64,000 bases of DNA. It comes from Aporhodopirellula rubra. Lineage in GTDB: Bacteria > Planctomycetota > Planctomycetia > Pirellulales > Pirellulaceae. Below are positions 48,804-58,249 of this stretch, piece by piece. How positions within the stretch are numbered: position 1 is the first letter of the stretch; each line of letters starts with the position of its first letter. Position numbers and translations under genes: made by a program. The notes under the pieces were generated by a model. The model saw only the letters and a program-made list of their open reading frames with translations. It was not told the DNA's origin and did no database searches. The stretch spans positions 600,802 through 664,801 of the forward strand of contig NZ_JACHXU010000001.1 in NCBI RefSeq assembly GCF_014192335.1, written 5' to 3'.

Positions 48804-49106
48804 TGGTCGTGATAGACCACCGCGAAACAGACGCGGATTGTATCCGTCCTCTCATCGCTGTCGTCGATGGACATGTGCTTAATCATCAGGCCTGGTTTGC
48901 TCGGACGTTCGTCCGCTCGGGCCTTGAGATTCGAGCATGGAGGGTGAATTCCTGGGCCATACGACCTCTTTGTGGGGACAACGGCACGAGGATCAGGAGG
49001 CTGGTGGGAAACGGTGCATGACGTTGATGTTGGAATTCGTTAGGTTGGGTGCAACAAACCTCTTTTTGTTGTCACGTTAAACCGCAACTCCCACGGCTCA
49101 CATCGG
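48804..49106 (+). other. 303-bp gap between leuS and the antiporter gene
   Basis: No supported gene. A small stem (GTGGTC with GACCAC) directly follows the leuS stop, without a T-run. Confidence 0.4.
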
Positions 49107-50780
49107 TTGGATTACGGATACACCAGTCTGCTGCCGCCACTGCTCGCGATCGCATTGGCGTTGTTAACACGGCATGTGTTGTTGCCGTTGGCGGCGGGGA
49201 TTTTGGTTGGCGCCGGATTGCTGGCGTGGGGGCAGACGGACGCTGGTTTTTTGATTTCAACTGGCGAAATCTTTATCCGCAGCATCGTTGATTCGGTACG
49301 TGATTCCGACCACCTCCGTGTGCTCGTCTTTACGTTGCTGCTCGGCATGATGGTTGGAGTGATCGAGGTGTCCGGCGCGATGCGGCGAACGATCGCGAGG
49401 CTCGCTCGGCGGGTTCGTGATCGACGGGGGACGCAATGTTTGATTGCGGCAACCGGGCTGGCTGTGTTCTTTGACGACTATGCGAACACATTGCTCGTCG
49501 GCGGCACGATGCGTTCGACGTCGGATCGGTTCGGGATTTCGCGAGCCAAGCTCGCGTATTTGGTCGACAGTACTGCCGCACCGGTCGCCGGGCTGGCCCT
49601 CGTCAGTACTTGGGTGGCAACCGAACTGAGTTACTTGCAAGCCGGAATCGATGCGTCCCGCTATGCCGAAACTGCGGATGGAGCGTCGATTCAAGTTTTC
49701 GACATCTTCATCCAGAGCATCCCGTATCGGTTTTATCCTTGGTTCGCGTTGATCCTCGTGTTTGTTATTGCCAGAACGGGGAGAGACTTTGGGCCGATGC
49801 GAGTCGCCGAACAGGAAGCGACAACGCGACTGATCGCGGAGAAGGAGAAGCCATCCGAGACGGCGACGAAGGACGCGATTGCGGGAAATTCGATCGCGGA
49901 TACCTTGGCCGCGTTGTTGCCGATCGCCGGATGCCTTGTCGCAGTACTCGCGACATTGATCGTCACGGGACGCGCGAGCGTATCAGGGGGCGGTCTTGCG
50001 GAGAGCGAGGTGACTGAGGCGACCCTGCCCCCGACTGATACCGGTTTCATGAGCGGTCTTCGGATTGCCGGTGATGTGATCGGTTCGGGCGATTCTTACT
50101 TAGCGCTGATGGTCGGCGGCGGTAGTGGTCTCGTGATCGCGTTGGTGATCGCGTTCGCGGTCTCGAAGCTTTCTGGATCCAAAGTCGGCAAGGGGTTGCT
50201 CGATGGTGCGATGCAAATGATGCCGGCGATGACGGTCCTGTGGTTAGCTTGGTCGTTGTCCGCGATGACCGGGAAAGAATCGCTCGATACCGGAGGATTT
50301 CTTTCGAGCGTGCTCAGCGACGCGATCGATATCCGACTGATGCCGACCTGCGTGTTTATCCTCGCAGGGGCGATCGCCTTTGCAACGGGCACGAGTTGGG
50401 GCACGATGGCGATTGTGACACCGATCGCCGTCAGTCTCGTACTGGATATGCAAGCCGACGCGGCGGCGGGAATCGCCAACGTGGCTGTCAATTCACCGAT
50501 CGCTTTGGCGACGTTCAGTGGTGTGCTCGCGGGGGCAATCTTTGGTGATCACTGTTCGCCAATCTCCGACACGACGGTTTTGTCGAGTCGGGCATGCGGA
50601 TGCGATCATGTGCTGCACGTTCGGACGCAGATGCCATACGCGCTGTTGGCGGGGGCCGTTTGCGTGGTCACGGGGACACTTCCGGTCGCCTTTGGCGTCC
50701 CGGTTTGGTTGTGTCTGGCCGTTGGCACCGCCAGCCTAATTGCGATCGTCCGGTGGCTCGGCGTGCGTCCGGTTGCCTGA
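49107..50780 (+). CDS. NhaC-family Na+/H+ antiporter-like protein
   Basis: 557-residue inner-membrane transporter with about 11-13 helices. It starts at TTG with DYGYTSLLPPLLAIALALLT, the usual N-terminus of the NhaC-like group, so TTG is preferred although no strong ribosome-binding site is visible. Diagnostic segments are LFTLLLGMMVGVIEVSG-like sequence, AVFFDDYANTLLVGGTMR, DSTAAPVAGLALVSTWV, and near the C-terminus FATGTSWGTMAIVTP and GAIFGDHCSPISDTTVLSS. The likely role is Na+ (or other cation) extrusion against H+, fitting a marine host. It converges with the second sulfatase, 31 bp apart. Substrate is inferred from family only. Confidence 0.88.
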   Translation: MDYGYTSLLPPLLAIALALLTRHVLLPLAAGILVGAGLLAWGQTDAGFLISTGEIFIRSIVDSVRDSDHLRVLVFTLLLGMMVGVIEVSGAMRRTIARLARRVRDRRGTQCLIAATGLAVFFDDYANTLLVGGTMRSTSDRFGISRAKLAYLVDSTAAPVAGLALVSTWVATELSYLQAGIDASRYAETADGASIQVFDIFIQSIPYRFYPWFALILVFVIARTGRDFGPMRVAEQEATTRLIAEKEKPSETATKDAIAGNSIADTLAALLPIAGCLVAVLATLIVTGRASVSGGGLAESEVTEATLPPTDTGFMSGLRIAGDVIGSGDSYLALMVGGGSGLVIALVIAFAVSKLSGSKVGKGLLDGAMQMMPAMTVLWLAWSLSAMTGKESLDTGGFLSSVLSDAIDIRLMPTCVFILAGAIAFATGTSWGTMAIVTPIAVSLVLDMQADAAAGIANVAVNSPIALATFSGVLAGAIFGDHCSPISDTTVLSSRACGCDHVLHVRTQMPYALLAGAVCVVTGTLPVAFGVPVWLCLAVGTASLIAIVRWLGVRPVA

Positions 50781-50811
50781 ATTTAGTTGTCGCAGACGAT
50801 TTGACGTAACA

Positions 50812-52293
50812 CTATTTCGCCTGGGCTTTGAGTTCCGCGAAACGGGTTCGCATCTCGACGAGTTTGCTTTCGTGTTCGGGATTGGCCGCGAGGTCGTTTT
50901 CTTCATGAGGATCGTTAGCGATATCGAACAACTGCTCGCGATCGGACTCGGGCCAGTAGAAGTATTTCCAGTCCTTGCGAACGAGAGCTTCCGAACAGGG
51001 AATGAAGTCTTTGTTGCGAATGGTCGGATGCTCATAGAAGAACTCCGTTCGCCATGGTTCTGCGTCGTGTGAAGGATCATCGCCCATGTATAGCGGACTG
51101 ATGTCGCGTCCTTGCATCTGCTGGGGAGTTTCGACGCCGACCGCGGAAAGGATCGTCGGCGCCAGATCGATGCTGAGTGTAAAGTCTTCGTTCGTTTGAC
51201 CACGTTGGCTGTCGGGCATCCGGGGGTCGCTGATCATCAGGGGGACACGAATGCTTTCTTGGTGCGGGTACCACTTGTCGGCGAGTCCGTGTTCGGCATG
51301 GTAGTAGCCGTTGTCGGTGGTGAAGATCACGAGGGTGTGATCGAGTATGCCGTCCTTTTCGAGTTGGCTCAGGATGCGTCCACATGTGGCGTCCACTTCG
51401 CTGGCGAGACGGTAGTAATTTTTCATCATCCGTTGGTACTTTTCCGGAGTGTCGAATCGCCAATGCCACCGGTTTCGGCCCTCGTTCTTCTCATTTCCAA
51501 CGAAGTCGGGAAGACGCTCGAACGATTCCTGAGTCGCGTTGACGGGGACCGGGATTTCAACGTCCTGGTATAGCGACATGCTTTCGGGTTGCGGCAGGAA
51601 TTGATCGGGGTGGCTGTCCTCGGCGTGTGTGGCGAAGAATGCCACGGTCAGGCAGAACGGTTTGTCGTCGGGACGTGTCTCAAGGAATTCGAGAGCGTCG
51701 TTTTCATTTTTCTGCGTGACGTGAATCTTGGTTCCGTTGGGTTCTGTCATCCAATGACGGCCGAAATACGATCGGCCAAAATCGAAGTGCTCCGCAGGGA
51801 ATTTCCCGTTGTGCCATTTGCCCACGTGCCCGACGTAGTAGCCGTTCTCGCGGAGCAGTCCGGGGTAGGTTTCCGACCACGGCGTCTTGAAGGCTTTGAA
51901 GCCGAAGCAACCGTGCCGCGACATCATCTGTCCGGTGAACAAGCACGCTCGACTGACCCCGCAGATTGCGGTCGTGACGCAGTTCTGCGTGAACCGCATC
52001 GAACGAGTCGCGAGTTCGTCGAGGTGCGGTGTTTTGATGATCGGATTGCCCGCCACCCCGAGCGTGTCGAAACGCCAATCGTCCGCATAAAGAACGAGGA
52101 TGTTGAGAGGTTGAGGTGCCGCCTCGGACGCATTGAGTGACTGCGTGGTTTCAGAATCATCCGCTGACGCTATGCGACCGGGAGAAGTGATTCCGCCACC
52201 GGTGATGCTGATGAGCGTTAGCGCCGTGAAGAGGAAGCGGAGCATGCGTCGCGAGCGATTGGTCGCGGGTGGGCTGAGTGCGGCGCGAGACAT
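50812..52293 (-). CDS. secreted sulfatase with CGVSR active-site motif
   Basis: 493-residue arylsulfatase-type enzyme. A twin-hydrophobic N-terminus ([19 protein letters not shown] after an Arg-rich start) indicates export. [19 protein letters not shown] gives the metal-binding Asp pair, and [19 protein letters not shown] gives the second metal site. The maturation motif is [14 protein letters not shown]: Cys and Arg are kept, but Val replaces the Pro or Ala of CxPSR. Some N-sulfoglucosamine or N-acetylglucosamine-6-sulfatase-like proteins show such variants, so activity is still likely. Length is normal for the family. Confidence 0.9.
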   Translation of the reverse strand: MSRAALSPPATNRSRRMLRFLFTALTLISITGGGITSPGRIASADDSETTQSLNASEAAPQPLNILVLYADDWRFDTLGVAGNPIIKTPHLDELATRSMRFTQNCVTTAICGVSRACLFTGQMMSRHGCFGFKAFKTPWSETYPGLLRENGYYVGHVGKWHNGKFPAEHFDFGRSYFGRHWMTEPNGTKIHVTQKNENDALEFLETRPDDKPFCLTVAFFATHAEDSHPDQFLPQPESMSLYQDVEIPVPVNATQESFERLPDFVGNEKNEGRNRWHWRFDTPEKYQRMMKNYYRLASEVDATCGRILSQLEKDGILDHTLVIFTTDNGYYHAEHGLADKWYPHQESIRVPLMISDPRMPDSQRGQTNEDFTLSIDLAPTILSAVGVETPQQMQGRDISPLYMGDDPSHDAEPWRTEFFYEHPTIRNKDFIPCSEALVRKDWKYFYWPESDREQLFDIANDPHEENDLAANPEHESKLVEMRTRFAELKAQAK

Positions 52294-52482
52294 CGGTGCC
52301 TGGGCGGGATCGAGAGCGGAAGGCGGGAAGCCAACAGCTTAATCGATAGATTTTGTCGTGGTCTACGTTGAGGCCACGCAATGTTGTCCAGGTGATTGAC
52401 GCGTTCGATTCCGCAGAACGGTCTCGCGTTCGAGTTCGAATGCATGAATCAGCCAGTGGCGGTCTGCAGAATCCTCCGCCCG

Positions 52483-53865
52483 TTAGGACGCTTTGCGAAT
52501 CCAAACGGCCGAGGCTTGACCTTGTGGCGTGACGTTGATGCTGATGAAGCTGTCTCCCGCCGGGGTGCCGGCGGTCGTCACGGCGTTAATGGGGCAGTTT
52601 TCGTCGAGCGACTCGAGGTTCCGGATTGGGAACAGATCGCCGCCGAGGCTCTTCAAACTGGCGATGATTTCGACCATCCCGCCACCGGCACCGAGGTTAC
52701 CGAAGTGGCCTTTTGCGGTCGTTACCGGTGGTTGTGATGAGACATCGCCGAAGACGTCTTGGATTGCCGCGGCTTCATCACGATCGATGTCAACGTCGGA
52801 CAGACCGTGGGCATGAATGTGTCCAACGGGCGTTTCGCCATGGCCGGCGTTTTGGGCCGAACGGAGCGTTGCCCGCAATGCGTTGGAAATTGCAATTTGA
52901 ATCGGACGTGGGCCGCCTGATTCACCAACGGCGCTGGTGCCGTACCCGATCACTTCACCGTAAATCTGGGCGCCCCGGGCTTCGGCGTGTTCGCGCGATT
53001 CGCATAACATCGACGCCGCCCCTTCGCCCAACACGCTTCCGTCTCGGGTTGAATCGAACGGTCGCGACATCTCGCCGCAGTTTTCTCGGTCGGCCGCCAA
53101 TTTTTCTTGCATTGACGCGTGCAGCGTTCGGAGTGGGTGGACACGCGAGCCCGTCGCACCCACCACGAGAGCATCCGCGTGGCCACGCAGAATCGTCGAG
53201 GTCGCTTCGGCAATGGCCGCGCCGCTGGAGGCTTCGCGCAACGTTAACGAATTGTTTGGTCCACGCAAATCGTTGTAGATCGCGATGTGTGAGGCGGGCA
53301 TATTGGGCAGGTATTTCAATAACCACAGTGGGTTCACCTTTGGCAAACCCGTTTCGCCCCATTTGGCGAAGTTGAATTTGCCGTCTTCGATGCAGGCGGC
53401 GATTCCCGCGCTGTATTCCTCCGGCAGCGACATGATGTAGTCGGACCCGAAGAGCACACCGATGCGGTCTCGGTCGAACACCTCGCTGTTGAATCCGCCG
53501 TGATGCAGTGCGAGTTGGGCCGATGCGACGCCCATTTCGATCTCGCGGCACATCACCTTGCTGCCTTTGCGAATGGTCCGCTGCAGTGCTTTTTCGAGCG
53601 GTCCGTAATCGTCGATGTGCCCAGTGAACTTAGTCGCTTCGGCGCCATGGCTAGCGGAAAACGCCTCAGTCGGAATGAGCGTGAAAGCGGCAATCCCCGA
53701 TTGTCCGGCGTGCAACGCGTCCAGCAATTCGTCCGGAGTGTTGCCCAACGGGCTAATCACCCCCAAACCGGTGACCACAACACTCGTCGCGGGACGGCGG
53801 GGAGATCCGTTTGGAACAACCGAAGTGTCGACAGCGGGGGAGTTTACAGGTGGGGATGCGGACAT
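52483..53865 (-). CDS. ketosynthase-like protein lacking the catalytic Cys
   Basis: 460 residues with the FabF/KAS fold: VVVTGLGVISPLGNTPDELL at the N-terminus, GVLFGSDYIMSLPEEYSAGI, FDSTRDGSVLGEGAASMLCE and HIHAHGLSDVDIDRDEAAAI (first active-site His). The position of the nucleophile, normally TACAS, reads TLREASSGAAIAEA, with Glu211 where Cys is expected. The second His motif KSxxGHxxGAAG reads KGHFGNLGAGGG, with Asn390. The frame is intact. It therefore probably does not condense acyl chains like FabF; a decarboxylase, chain-length-factor-like partner or structural role is possible. The start at MSASPPVNSP is chosen over a 93-codon upstream extension. Confidence 0.85.
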   Translation of the reverse strand: MSASPPVNSPAVDTSVVPNGSPRRPATSVVVTGLGVISPLGNTPDELLDALHAGQSGIAAFTLIPTEAFSASHGAEATKFTGHIDDYGPLEKALQRTIRKGSKVMCREIEMGVASAQLALHHGGFNSEVFDRDRIGVLFGSDYIMSLPEEYSAGIAACIEDGKFNFAKWGETGLPKVNPLWLLKYLPNMPASHIAIYNDLRGPNNSLTLREASSGAAIAEATSTILRGHADALVVGATGSRVHPLRTLHASMQEKLAADRENCGEMSRPFDSTRDGSVLGEGAASMLCESREHAEARGAQIYGEVIGYGTSAVGESGGPRPIQIAISNALRATLRSAQNAGHGETPVGHIHAHGLSDVDIDRDEAAAIQDVFGDVSSQPPVTTAKGHFGNLGAGGGMVEIIASLKSLGGDLFPIRNLESLDENCPINAVTTAGTPAGDSFISINVTPQGQASAVWIRKAS

Positions 53866-54202
53866 GAAGTAATGACGCTGGCAAAGGAGGCGGAATTCAC
53901 AACGACGCGAAGATAGCAAATCCCGCCGACGGAAGGAACGTCGCTCAAAAGTTGAGATGACGGCAGAGTTCCGTGAAAGTTGCCCAGGCGGGAGTGGCCG
54001 AGCCGAATGCGTTCGAAAAACGACTTTCTGACAGACGATAGCGATCGGCAAACCACCAACCTGTGCGTTTTTCGGCCACTGAATCGCGTTTGATCTCCTT
54101 CTAGCGATTCTTTTCGGGCTTGGCACGCCGAATGCAACCTCCATGTTGCCGGCTCAAAACGCCGTAGCCAAAACCGCACACTCGATAATGAAGGAGATAC
54201 CG
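53866..54202. other. 337-bp divergent regulatory region
   Basis: Separates the ketosynthase-like gene from the CsbD-type operon. It contains the sigma-54 promoter listed next and, 45-100 bp further upstream, a 9-bp inverted pair (CGAAAAACG at 54014-54022 and CGTTTTTCG at 54066-54074) that could serve as an activator-binding site. No coding frame is supported. Confidence 0.5.
54121..54136 (+). promoter_or_regulatory. sigma-54 (RpoN) -24/-12 promoter
   Basis: TGGCACG followed by CCGA and ATGCA. The invariant GG (54122-54123) and GC (54134-54135) are separated by exactly 10 bases, as required for RpoN promoters; only the first T of the TTGC element differs. Transcription should begin near 54147, leaving a leader of about 55 bases before the operon's first ATG, which has an AAGGAG site. 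An RpoN-type activator is encoded 2.2 kb downstream. Confidence 0.7.
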
Positions 54203-54634
54203 ATGACGAACCGTGAAGAAATCAAAGGCCATTGGAACGAAGTCAAAGGCCGCCTGAAGGAACATTGGGGACAACTCACCGACGACGACTTGAGCCAAGC
54301 CGAATGCAATGCCGAGCAGTTGGTCGGCGTCGTCCAGCAAAAGACCGGTGCGACCCGGCGAGAAATCGAAAACTTCATCGACGGGCTCTACAACGGCTCG
54401 GTTAGCGATCAGGCTGCCGAAACGGTGCAGCATTACGCCGATGCGGCTCACCGTTTGGCGGACGACGCGTCGCGATACGCTCGCGTGCAAGCCGACCGGA
54501 TCGCAGCCTGCTCGTCGGATTACTCTCAACGCGTCGCTCACACCGTTCGCACTCGCCCGGCCGAATCGATGGCAATCGCCTTCGGCTTGGGGATCGCAGC
54601 GGGAGCGTTGTTCTTCCTCGGTCGGAAGAAATAG
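54203..54634 (+). CDS. CsbD-like protein with ElaB/YqjD-type C-terminal anchor
   Basis: 143 residues in two parts. The N-terminal 60 residues match CsbD stress proteins ([33 protein letters not shown]). The C-terminal 80 residues are a helix followed by [20 protein letters not shown] and a short basic end, the Gly-zipper tail anchor of the ElaB/YqjD/YgaM family, proteins that tie ribosomes to the membrane in stationary phase in E. coli. An AAGGAG site sits six bases ahead of the ATG. First gene of a five-gene unit behind a sigma-54 promoter. The ribosome-tether role is inference from the family. Confidence 0.85.
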   Translation: MTNREEIKGHWNEVKGRLKEHWGQLTDDDLSQAECNAEQLVGVVQQKTGATRREIENFIDGLYNGSVSDQAAETVQHYADAAHRLADDASRYARVQADRIAACSSDYSQRVAHTVRTRPAESMAIAFGLGIAAGALFFLGRKK

Positions 54635-54636
54635 TC

Positions 54637-55047
54637 ATGGCTGTCACGAACGCAACGCGTCGGCAGTCCGAAGCAATTCGCGCCTCCATGCGTGAGATAC
54701 GCAGCGAACTGCCGTATGACGTTGACGATGCCCGCGAACGTGTGAAGCAATTGTCGGATTGGAAGTACCACATGTCGCGCCGGCCCGTTGCAGTAATGGC
54801 CGCCGCGGCAGTGGTCGGTTACCTGTTGGTACCCGCGAAGCGATCGTCATCGACGGTGATTCATCATCAACAGGCCGAAGCGTCTGCTCCACCTGCGAAG
54901 CGGAGCGTCTTCGGAGGAATCGCCGGAGCCGTCGCGACATTGCTGATTCGGCAAGCGGCGACAATGACCGCGAATCAAATTGCGAGCAAGTTCTCTGCAG
55001 GTCACGCCGTCCAACCATCGCTTTCTCGCCAAGAGGTTCATTCATGA
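54637..55047 (+). CDS. small membrane protein, DUF3618/DUF883-like
   Basis: 136 residues. An N-terminal Arg/Glu-rich helix (RRQSEAIRASMREIRSELPY, then DDARERVKQLSDWKYHMSRR) precedes a membrane helix (PVAVMAAAAVVGYLLVPAK) and a second amphipathic or membrane segment (GGIAGAVATLLIRQAATM). The helix-then-anchor layout resembles DUF3618/DUF883 proteins. It starts two bases after the previous stop, and its TGA overlaps the ATG of the next gene. Confidence 0.75.
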   Translation: MAVTNATRRQSEAIRASMREIRSELPYDVDDARERVKQLSDWKYHMSRRPVAVMAAAAVVGYLLVPAKRSSSTVIHHQQAEASAPPAKRSVFGGIAGAVATLLIRQAATMTANQIASKFSAGHAVQPSLSRQEVHS

Positions 55048-55229
55048 TCGCGCCAATCAAAGAACGACCGTATCCCGCACGTCAACACGCCATCGCGCTC
55101 GAAGAAGACGAACAACGCCCGGTACGGGTGCTGAGCCAGTTGATTGAAAAACAGCCTGCCGCTGCACTGACTGTGGCCCTGGCCTTCGGGCTGACCGTCG
55201 GTTGGCTCGTCAAACGTAAGAATTGGTAA
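55044..55229 (+). CDS. 61-residue tail-anchored small protein
   Basis: ATG overlaps the previous stop (ATGA). The charged N-terminus (EEDEQRPVRVLSQLIEK) is followed by one helix, QPAAALTVALAFGLTVGWLV, and a basic KRKNW end. The anchor resembles that of the CsbD-like first gene. Small size and tight coupling explain why it is easily overlooked. Confidence 0.75.
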   Translation: MIAPIKERPYPARQHAIALEEDEQRPVRVLSQLIEKQPAAALTVALAFGLTVGWLVKRKNW

Positions 55230-55233
55230 TCCG

Positions 55234-55758
55234 ATGCAAGAACAAACTTCCCGCCTGCCATCCAGTTTCCAGCGAGTCGCACGTGATGTCTGCGATCTCT
55301 TTGAATTGCAGATGCAGTTGATTTCGGTGGATTCCCAAGAGGCGAAGCGAAAGCTGACTCGATCGATCGTTTGCGGTTCGATTGCCGCGGTTCTCGCTGG
55401 TTCTGCCTTGACGGTATTGATGATCGCTTTGGGTCTGCTCCTCGGCGAGCTCACTGCGTTATCGACCGGTGCCGCGATGTTGATGGTTTGCCTTGCAGTG
55501 TTTGTCGTGGTCGCCGTGCTCGGCTGGATCGCATTGAAGGCAGTTACCGGTGCCGCAGACGCCATGGCAGAGACCAAGTCCGAGTTTGCCGAAAACTTGC
55601 GTTGGCTCAAAGCCACATTACTTGCCCCTGAATCATCGCCGCGGAACCAATTCCGCCGTGAGTCCTTCAGCGATCCGAACGCGACGTCTCGTCATGTTCA
55701 ACAGGAGTCGCACTATTCAGATCACTTTCTTGACCGTAGTTCCCTCTCACCCAGGTAA
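55234..55758 (+). CDS. YqjE/holin-X-like membrane protein
   Basis: 174 residues. An N-terminal amphipathic helix (FQRVARDVCDLFELQMQLIS) is followed by two membrane helices (SIAAVLAGSALTVLMIALGL and GAAMLMVCLAVFVVVAVLGW), then a helical cytoplasmic tail. This is the layout of the phage-holin-superfamily-III/YqjE (DUF1469) group, which accompanies YqjD in enterobacterial yqj operons. Starts four bases after the previous stop. Confidence 0.8.
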   Translation: MQEQTSRLPSSFQRVARDVCDLFELQMQLISVDSQEAKRKLTRSIVCGSIAAVLAGSALTVLMIALGLLLGELTALSTGAAMLMVCLAVFVVVAVLGWIALKAVTGAADAMAETKSEFAENLRWLKATLLAPESSPRNQFRRESFSDPNATSRHVQQESHYSDHFLDRSSLSPR

Positions 55759-55764
55759 ATAATC

Positions 55765-56010
55765 ATGTCTCAATCGATCAATCCAACCACGCCGCATGCC
55801 GAAACTGTGTCGGATCAAGCCCGCGAGACGGCGAGCCGCGCGGCCGCCCACGCCAGTGAAGTCGCGCAGGACGCAGCCCGCCACTTTGTCCGCGAACCTG
55901 CCCAAGATCTGTTCAGTTTGGCGAAGCAGTACGCACGCGAGAATCCAGACGTCGCCGCTTGCTGGGCATTCGGACTCGGCGTTGTGGTTGGATGGAAACT
56001 GAAACCGTAG
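55765..56010 (+). CDS. 81-residue membrane protein with YqjD-like anchor
   Basis: Ala/Glu-rich helix (DQARETASRAAAHASEVAQD, as in late-embryogenesis or apolipoprotein-like amphipathic helices) followed by ARENPDVAACWAFGLGVVVG and a short basic end. The RENP-hydrophobic-Gly pattern is that of the YqjD/ElaB tail anchor. Last gene of the unit, six bases after the previous one; a terminator lies about 160 bp downstream. Confidence 0.78.
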   Translation: MSQSINPTTPHAETVSDQARETASRAAAHASEVAQDAARHFVREPAQDLFSLAKQYARENPDVAACWAFGLGVVVGWKLKP

Positions 56011-56171
56011 TCTCGTTGGACGGGGGGCACGAACGTTTTGTCGAGTTCGAGCCCGAGCTCGGCGCATCCATAAGTACTCGCAGCCTGTCTTCAAAAAGGT
56101 TTCCGACGTGGCGAAAGTCGTTTCGCGTCACCTGAACATTTTATTGTTGACAAAGCAGTTGACAAAACAAC

Positions 56172-56206
56172 AGCGGTCGGAACTTACGAACTCCGATCGC
56201 TTTCTT
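56172..56206 (+). terminator. probable terminator of the CsbD-type operon
   Basis: AGCGGTCGGA pairs with TCCGATCGCT (one G-U) around a 10-base loop, followed by TTCTTC. The T-run is imperfect. Just upstream, GTTGACAAA occurs twice (56146-56154 and 56158-56166). Confidence 0.6.
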
Positions 56207-56395
56207 CATCTGACTCGATAATGCCACCGCAGTCATCGCAGGGCCGAGTGCGGTTGCCTGAAGTCGGTCGACATTCAATTGACTCATCGCGTAAACTCGC
56301 TAGGTACTACTATCATGTCCGCTGGAATTGCTTTTCCGCAGAGTCTGCCTTCAAAGGTGGACAAAACACAGCCACAATCCTCTTGGTGCAAGACC

Positions 56396-57856
56396 ATGCC
56401 GAGTTTGCTAGTCATTGACGACGACCGCCTTATTCTCACGTTGGCGCAGAAATCGCTCGCCTCGATAGCCGATGTCGAGACCGCTTCGTCTGCCTCCGAG
56501 GGAATCGAAAAATTGAAGGCAGGCGATTTCGACGCTGTCCTGCTTGATATCCAATTGCCCGATCAGAACGGGCTCGCCGTTTTCTGTGAGATTCGTGAGC
56601 ACGATCGCCGAATCCCCGTCATCTTCATGACCATCGAAGCGGCCAGTAATACCGCGATCGAAGCGATGCAGTTGGGAGCGTTCGACTACATTGCCAAACC
56701 GCTCGCCGTTGATCCGCTGCGTGATCTCGTTGAGAAGGCGATCGAACAGCGACAAATCAGCAGCGTGCCGGTCGCGATCTCGGCTGACGATGAGTCAGCG
56801 GATACCGGCGGTGAGCTGTTCATCGGTCGCTCACCGGCGATGCTCGATGTTTTCAAAGCAATCGGAAAGGTCGCCAAACAAGACGTGCCGATCCTCGTTC
56901 GCGGTGAGAGTGGAACGGGGAAGGAACTCGTCGCCCGTGCCTTGTACCAATACAGCAGACGAGGCGAAGAAACATTCTTGGCCGTCAACTGTGCCGCATT
57001 GCCCGACAATCTGCTCGAGAGTGAATTGTTCGGTCACGAAAAAGGGGCGTTCACGGGCGCTGAATCGCGTCGCATCGGTAAGTTCGAACAGTGCAACGGG
57101 GGAACTCTGTTCCTTGACGAAATCGGGGATATGGCGTCCACGGTTCAAGCCAAAGTGCTCCGTGTGTTGCAGGACCAGCGTTTCGAGCGGGTAGGCGGCA
57201 ACAAAGAGCTGAAGACCGACGTTCGAATCATTGCCGCCACCAACCGGCCACTCGAACAGATGGTCGACGATGGCGAGTACCGAGAGGATCTGCTCTACCG
57301 ACTCAATGGTGTGACGATCGAGTTGCCGCCACTTCGTGATCGACTCAGTGATGTGCCAGCATTGATTCGGTTTTTCCTCAGTGGCGCGAAACGAGAATTT
57401 AACAAACCGGACTTGGAAGGCCTTTCGCCCGAAGCGGTCGAGTTGTTGTCCGCATACGACTGGCCCGGAAATGTCCGGCAACTGCGAGCCGTGATCCGTC
57501 GCTGTGTGCTCGATACCGTGATGCCGGTAATCACACCGGACGGATTGCCACGAGAGGTTACCGGACACAAGGGAACGACAGTGGCAACGGGCGCGAGCGT
57601 GGATGCCGCCTCACCGGGGGCCGGTCTGCCTAAGCTGGTCCGTGAACTGCTAACGAACGGTTCCACCAACGTTTACGCGGAGGCAACTGAATACATGGAA
57701 CGGTACGTGATTACCGAGGTGCTGCGTGAAACGAACGGCAACCAAAGTCAAGCAGCCGAGATTTTAGGAATCACGCGAGGCAAACTTCGTGATCGGATCA
57801 ACTCATTCAACATCGTCTTGAAGAACGACGTCGAAGTAGGAGCAGCGGCAGGATGA
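56396..57856 (+). CDS. NtrC-type sigma-54-dependent response regulator
   Basis: 486 residues: receiver domain ([19 protein letters not shown], phosphorylation Asp51 in [11 protein letters not shown], and the conserved Lys in DYIAKPL), AAA+ domain (Walker A GESGTGKE at 170-177, the sigma-54 contact motif GAFTGA at 217-222, and [12 protein letters not shown]), and a C-terminal Fis-type helix-turn-helix ([20 protein letters not shown]). It should activate RpoN promoters when phosphorylated. ATG 56396 starts directly at the receiver fold; ATG 56315 would add 27 residues. No histidine kinase gene is adjacent. The last codons overlap the HPt gene. Confidence 0.93.
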   Translation: MPSLLVIDDDRLILTLAQKSLASIADVETASSASEGIEKLKAGDFDAVLLDIQLPDQNGLAVFCEIREHDRRIPVIFMTIEAASNTAIEAMQLGAFDYIAKPLAVDPLRDLVEKAIEQRQISSVPVAISADDESADTGGELFIGRSPAMLDVFKAIGKVAKQDVPILVRGESGTGKELVARALYQYSRRGEETFLAVNCAALPDNLLESELFGHEKGAFTGAESRRIGKFEQCNGGTLFLDEIGDMASTVQAKVLRVLQDQRFERVGGNKELKTDVRIIAATNRPLEQMVDDGEYREDLLYRLNGVTIELPPLRDRLSDVPALIRFFLSGAKREFNKPDLEGLSPEAVELLSAYDWPGNVRQLRAVIRRCVLDTVMPVITPDGLPREVTGHKGTTVATGASVDAASPGAGLPKLVRELLTNGSTNVYAEATEYMERYVITEVLRETNGNQSQAAEILGITRGKLRDRINSFNIVLKNDVEVGAAAG

Positions 57857-58221
57857 ATGCGAAATCAGATATGTCAAAACTTTCGAGTGAGCAGCGGCAA
57901 CGTTTCGCCAGTGCGATTGAGCGGGTGGGCGATGATGAAGACATCTTGATCGTACTCGCCGAAATGGCGTCCGAGGATGCTCCCGTATTGATGAAGAAAC
58001 TTGAAGGAGAAATCTCCAACGGGTTCTTCGACGCCACCGCGCAGACTGCTCACGCGTTGAAGGGCTTGCTCAGCACTTTCGAAACCGGCGAACCGGTTGA
58101 AGGGCTGCAGTCGCTCATTGATTCGGCACGTCAAGGCGATGAGAAAGAGACGACACAACTTTTCAATACCTTGAAGCCGGAACTACTCAAACTTGTTGAT
58201 TTAGTGAGTCAACTTCCCTGA
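57853..58221 (+). CDS. HPt (histidine phosphotransfer) domain protein
   Basis: 122 residues of helical sequence with TAHALKGLLSTF (candidate His67), matching the AHxLKG phosphotransfer motif of free-standing HPt proteins. Its ATG overlaps the activator's stop (ATGA), so the two are translationally coupled. The likely role is to pass phosphate to or from the activator's Asp51; the kinase at the start of that relay is not in the window. A terminator follows. Confidence 0.82.
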   Translation: MNAKSDMSKLSSEQRQRFASAIERVGDDEDILIVLAEMASEDAPVLMKKLEGEISNGFFDATAQTAHALKGLLSTFETGEPVEGLQSLIDSARQGDEKETTQLFNTLKPELLKLVDLVSQLP

Positions 58222-58249
58222 CTCAGCTCTATCGAATGAGACAAGTCAC

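Noticed and set aside
56020-56045. GGGGGGCACGAACG as a second sigma-54 promoter, before the activator gene
   Set aside because: The GC dinucleotide is not at the required 10-base spacing; TT is found there instead.
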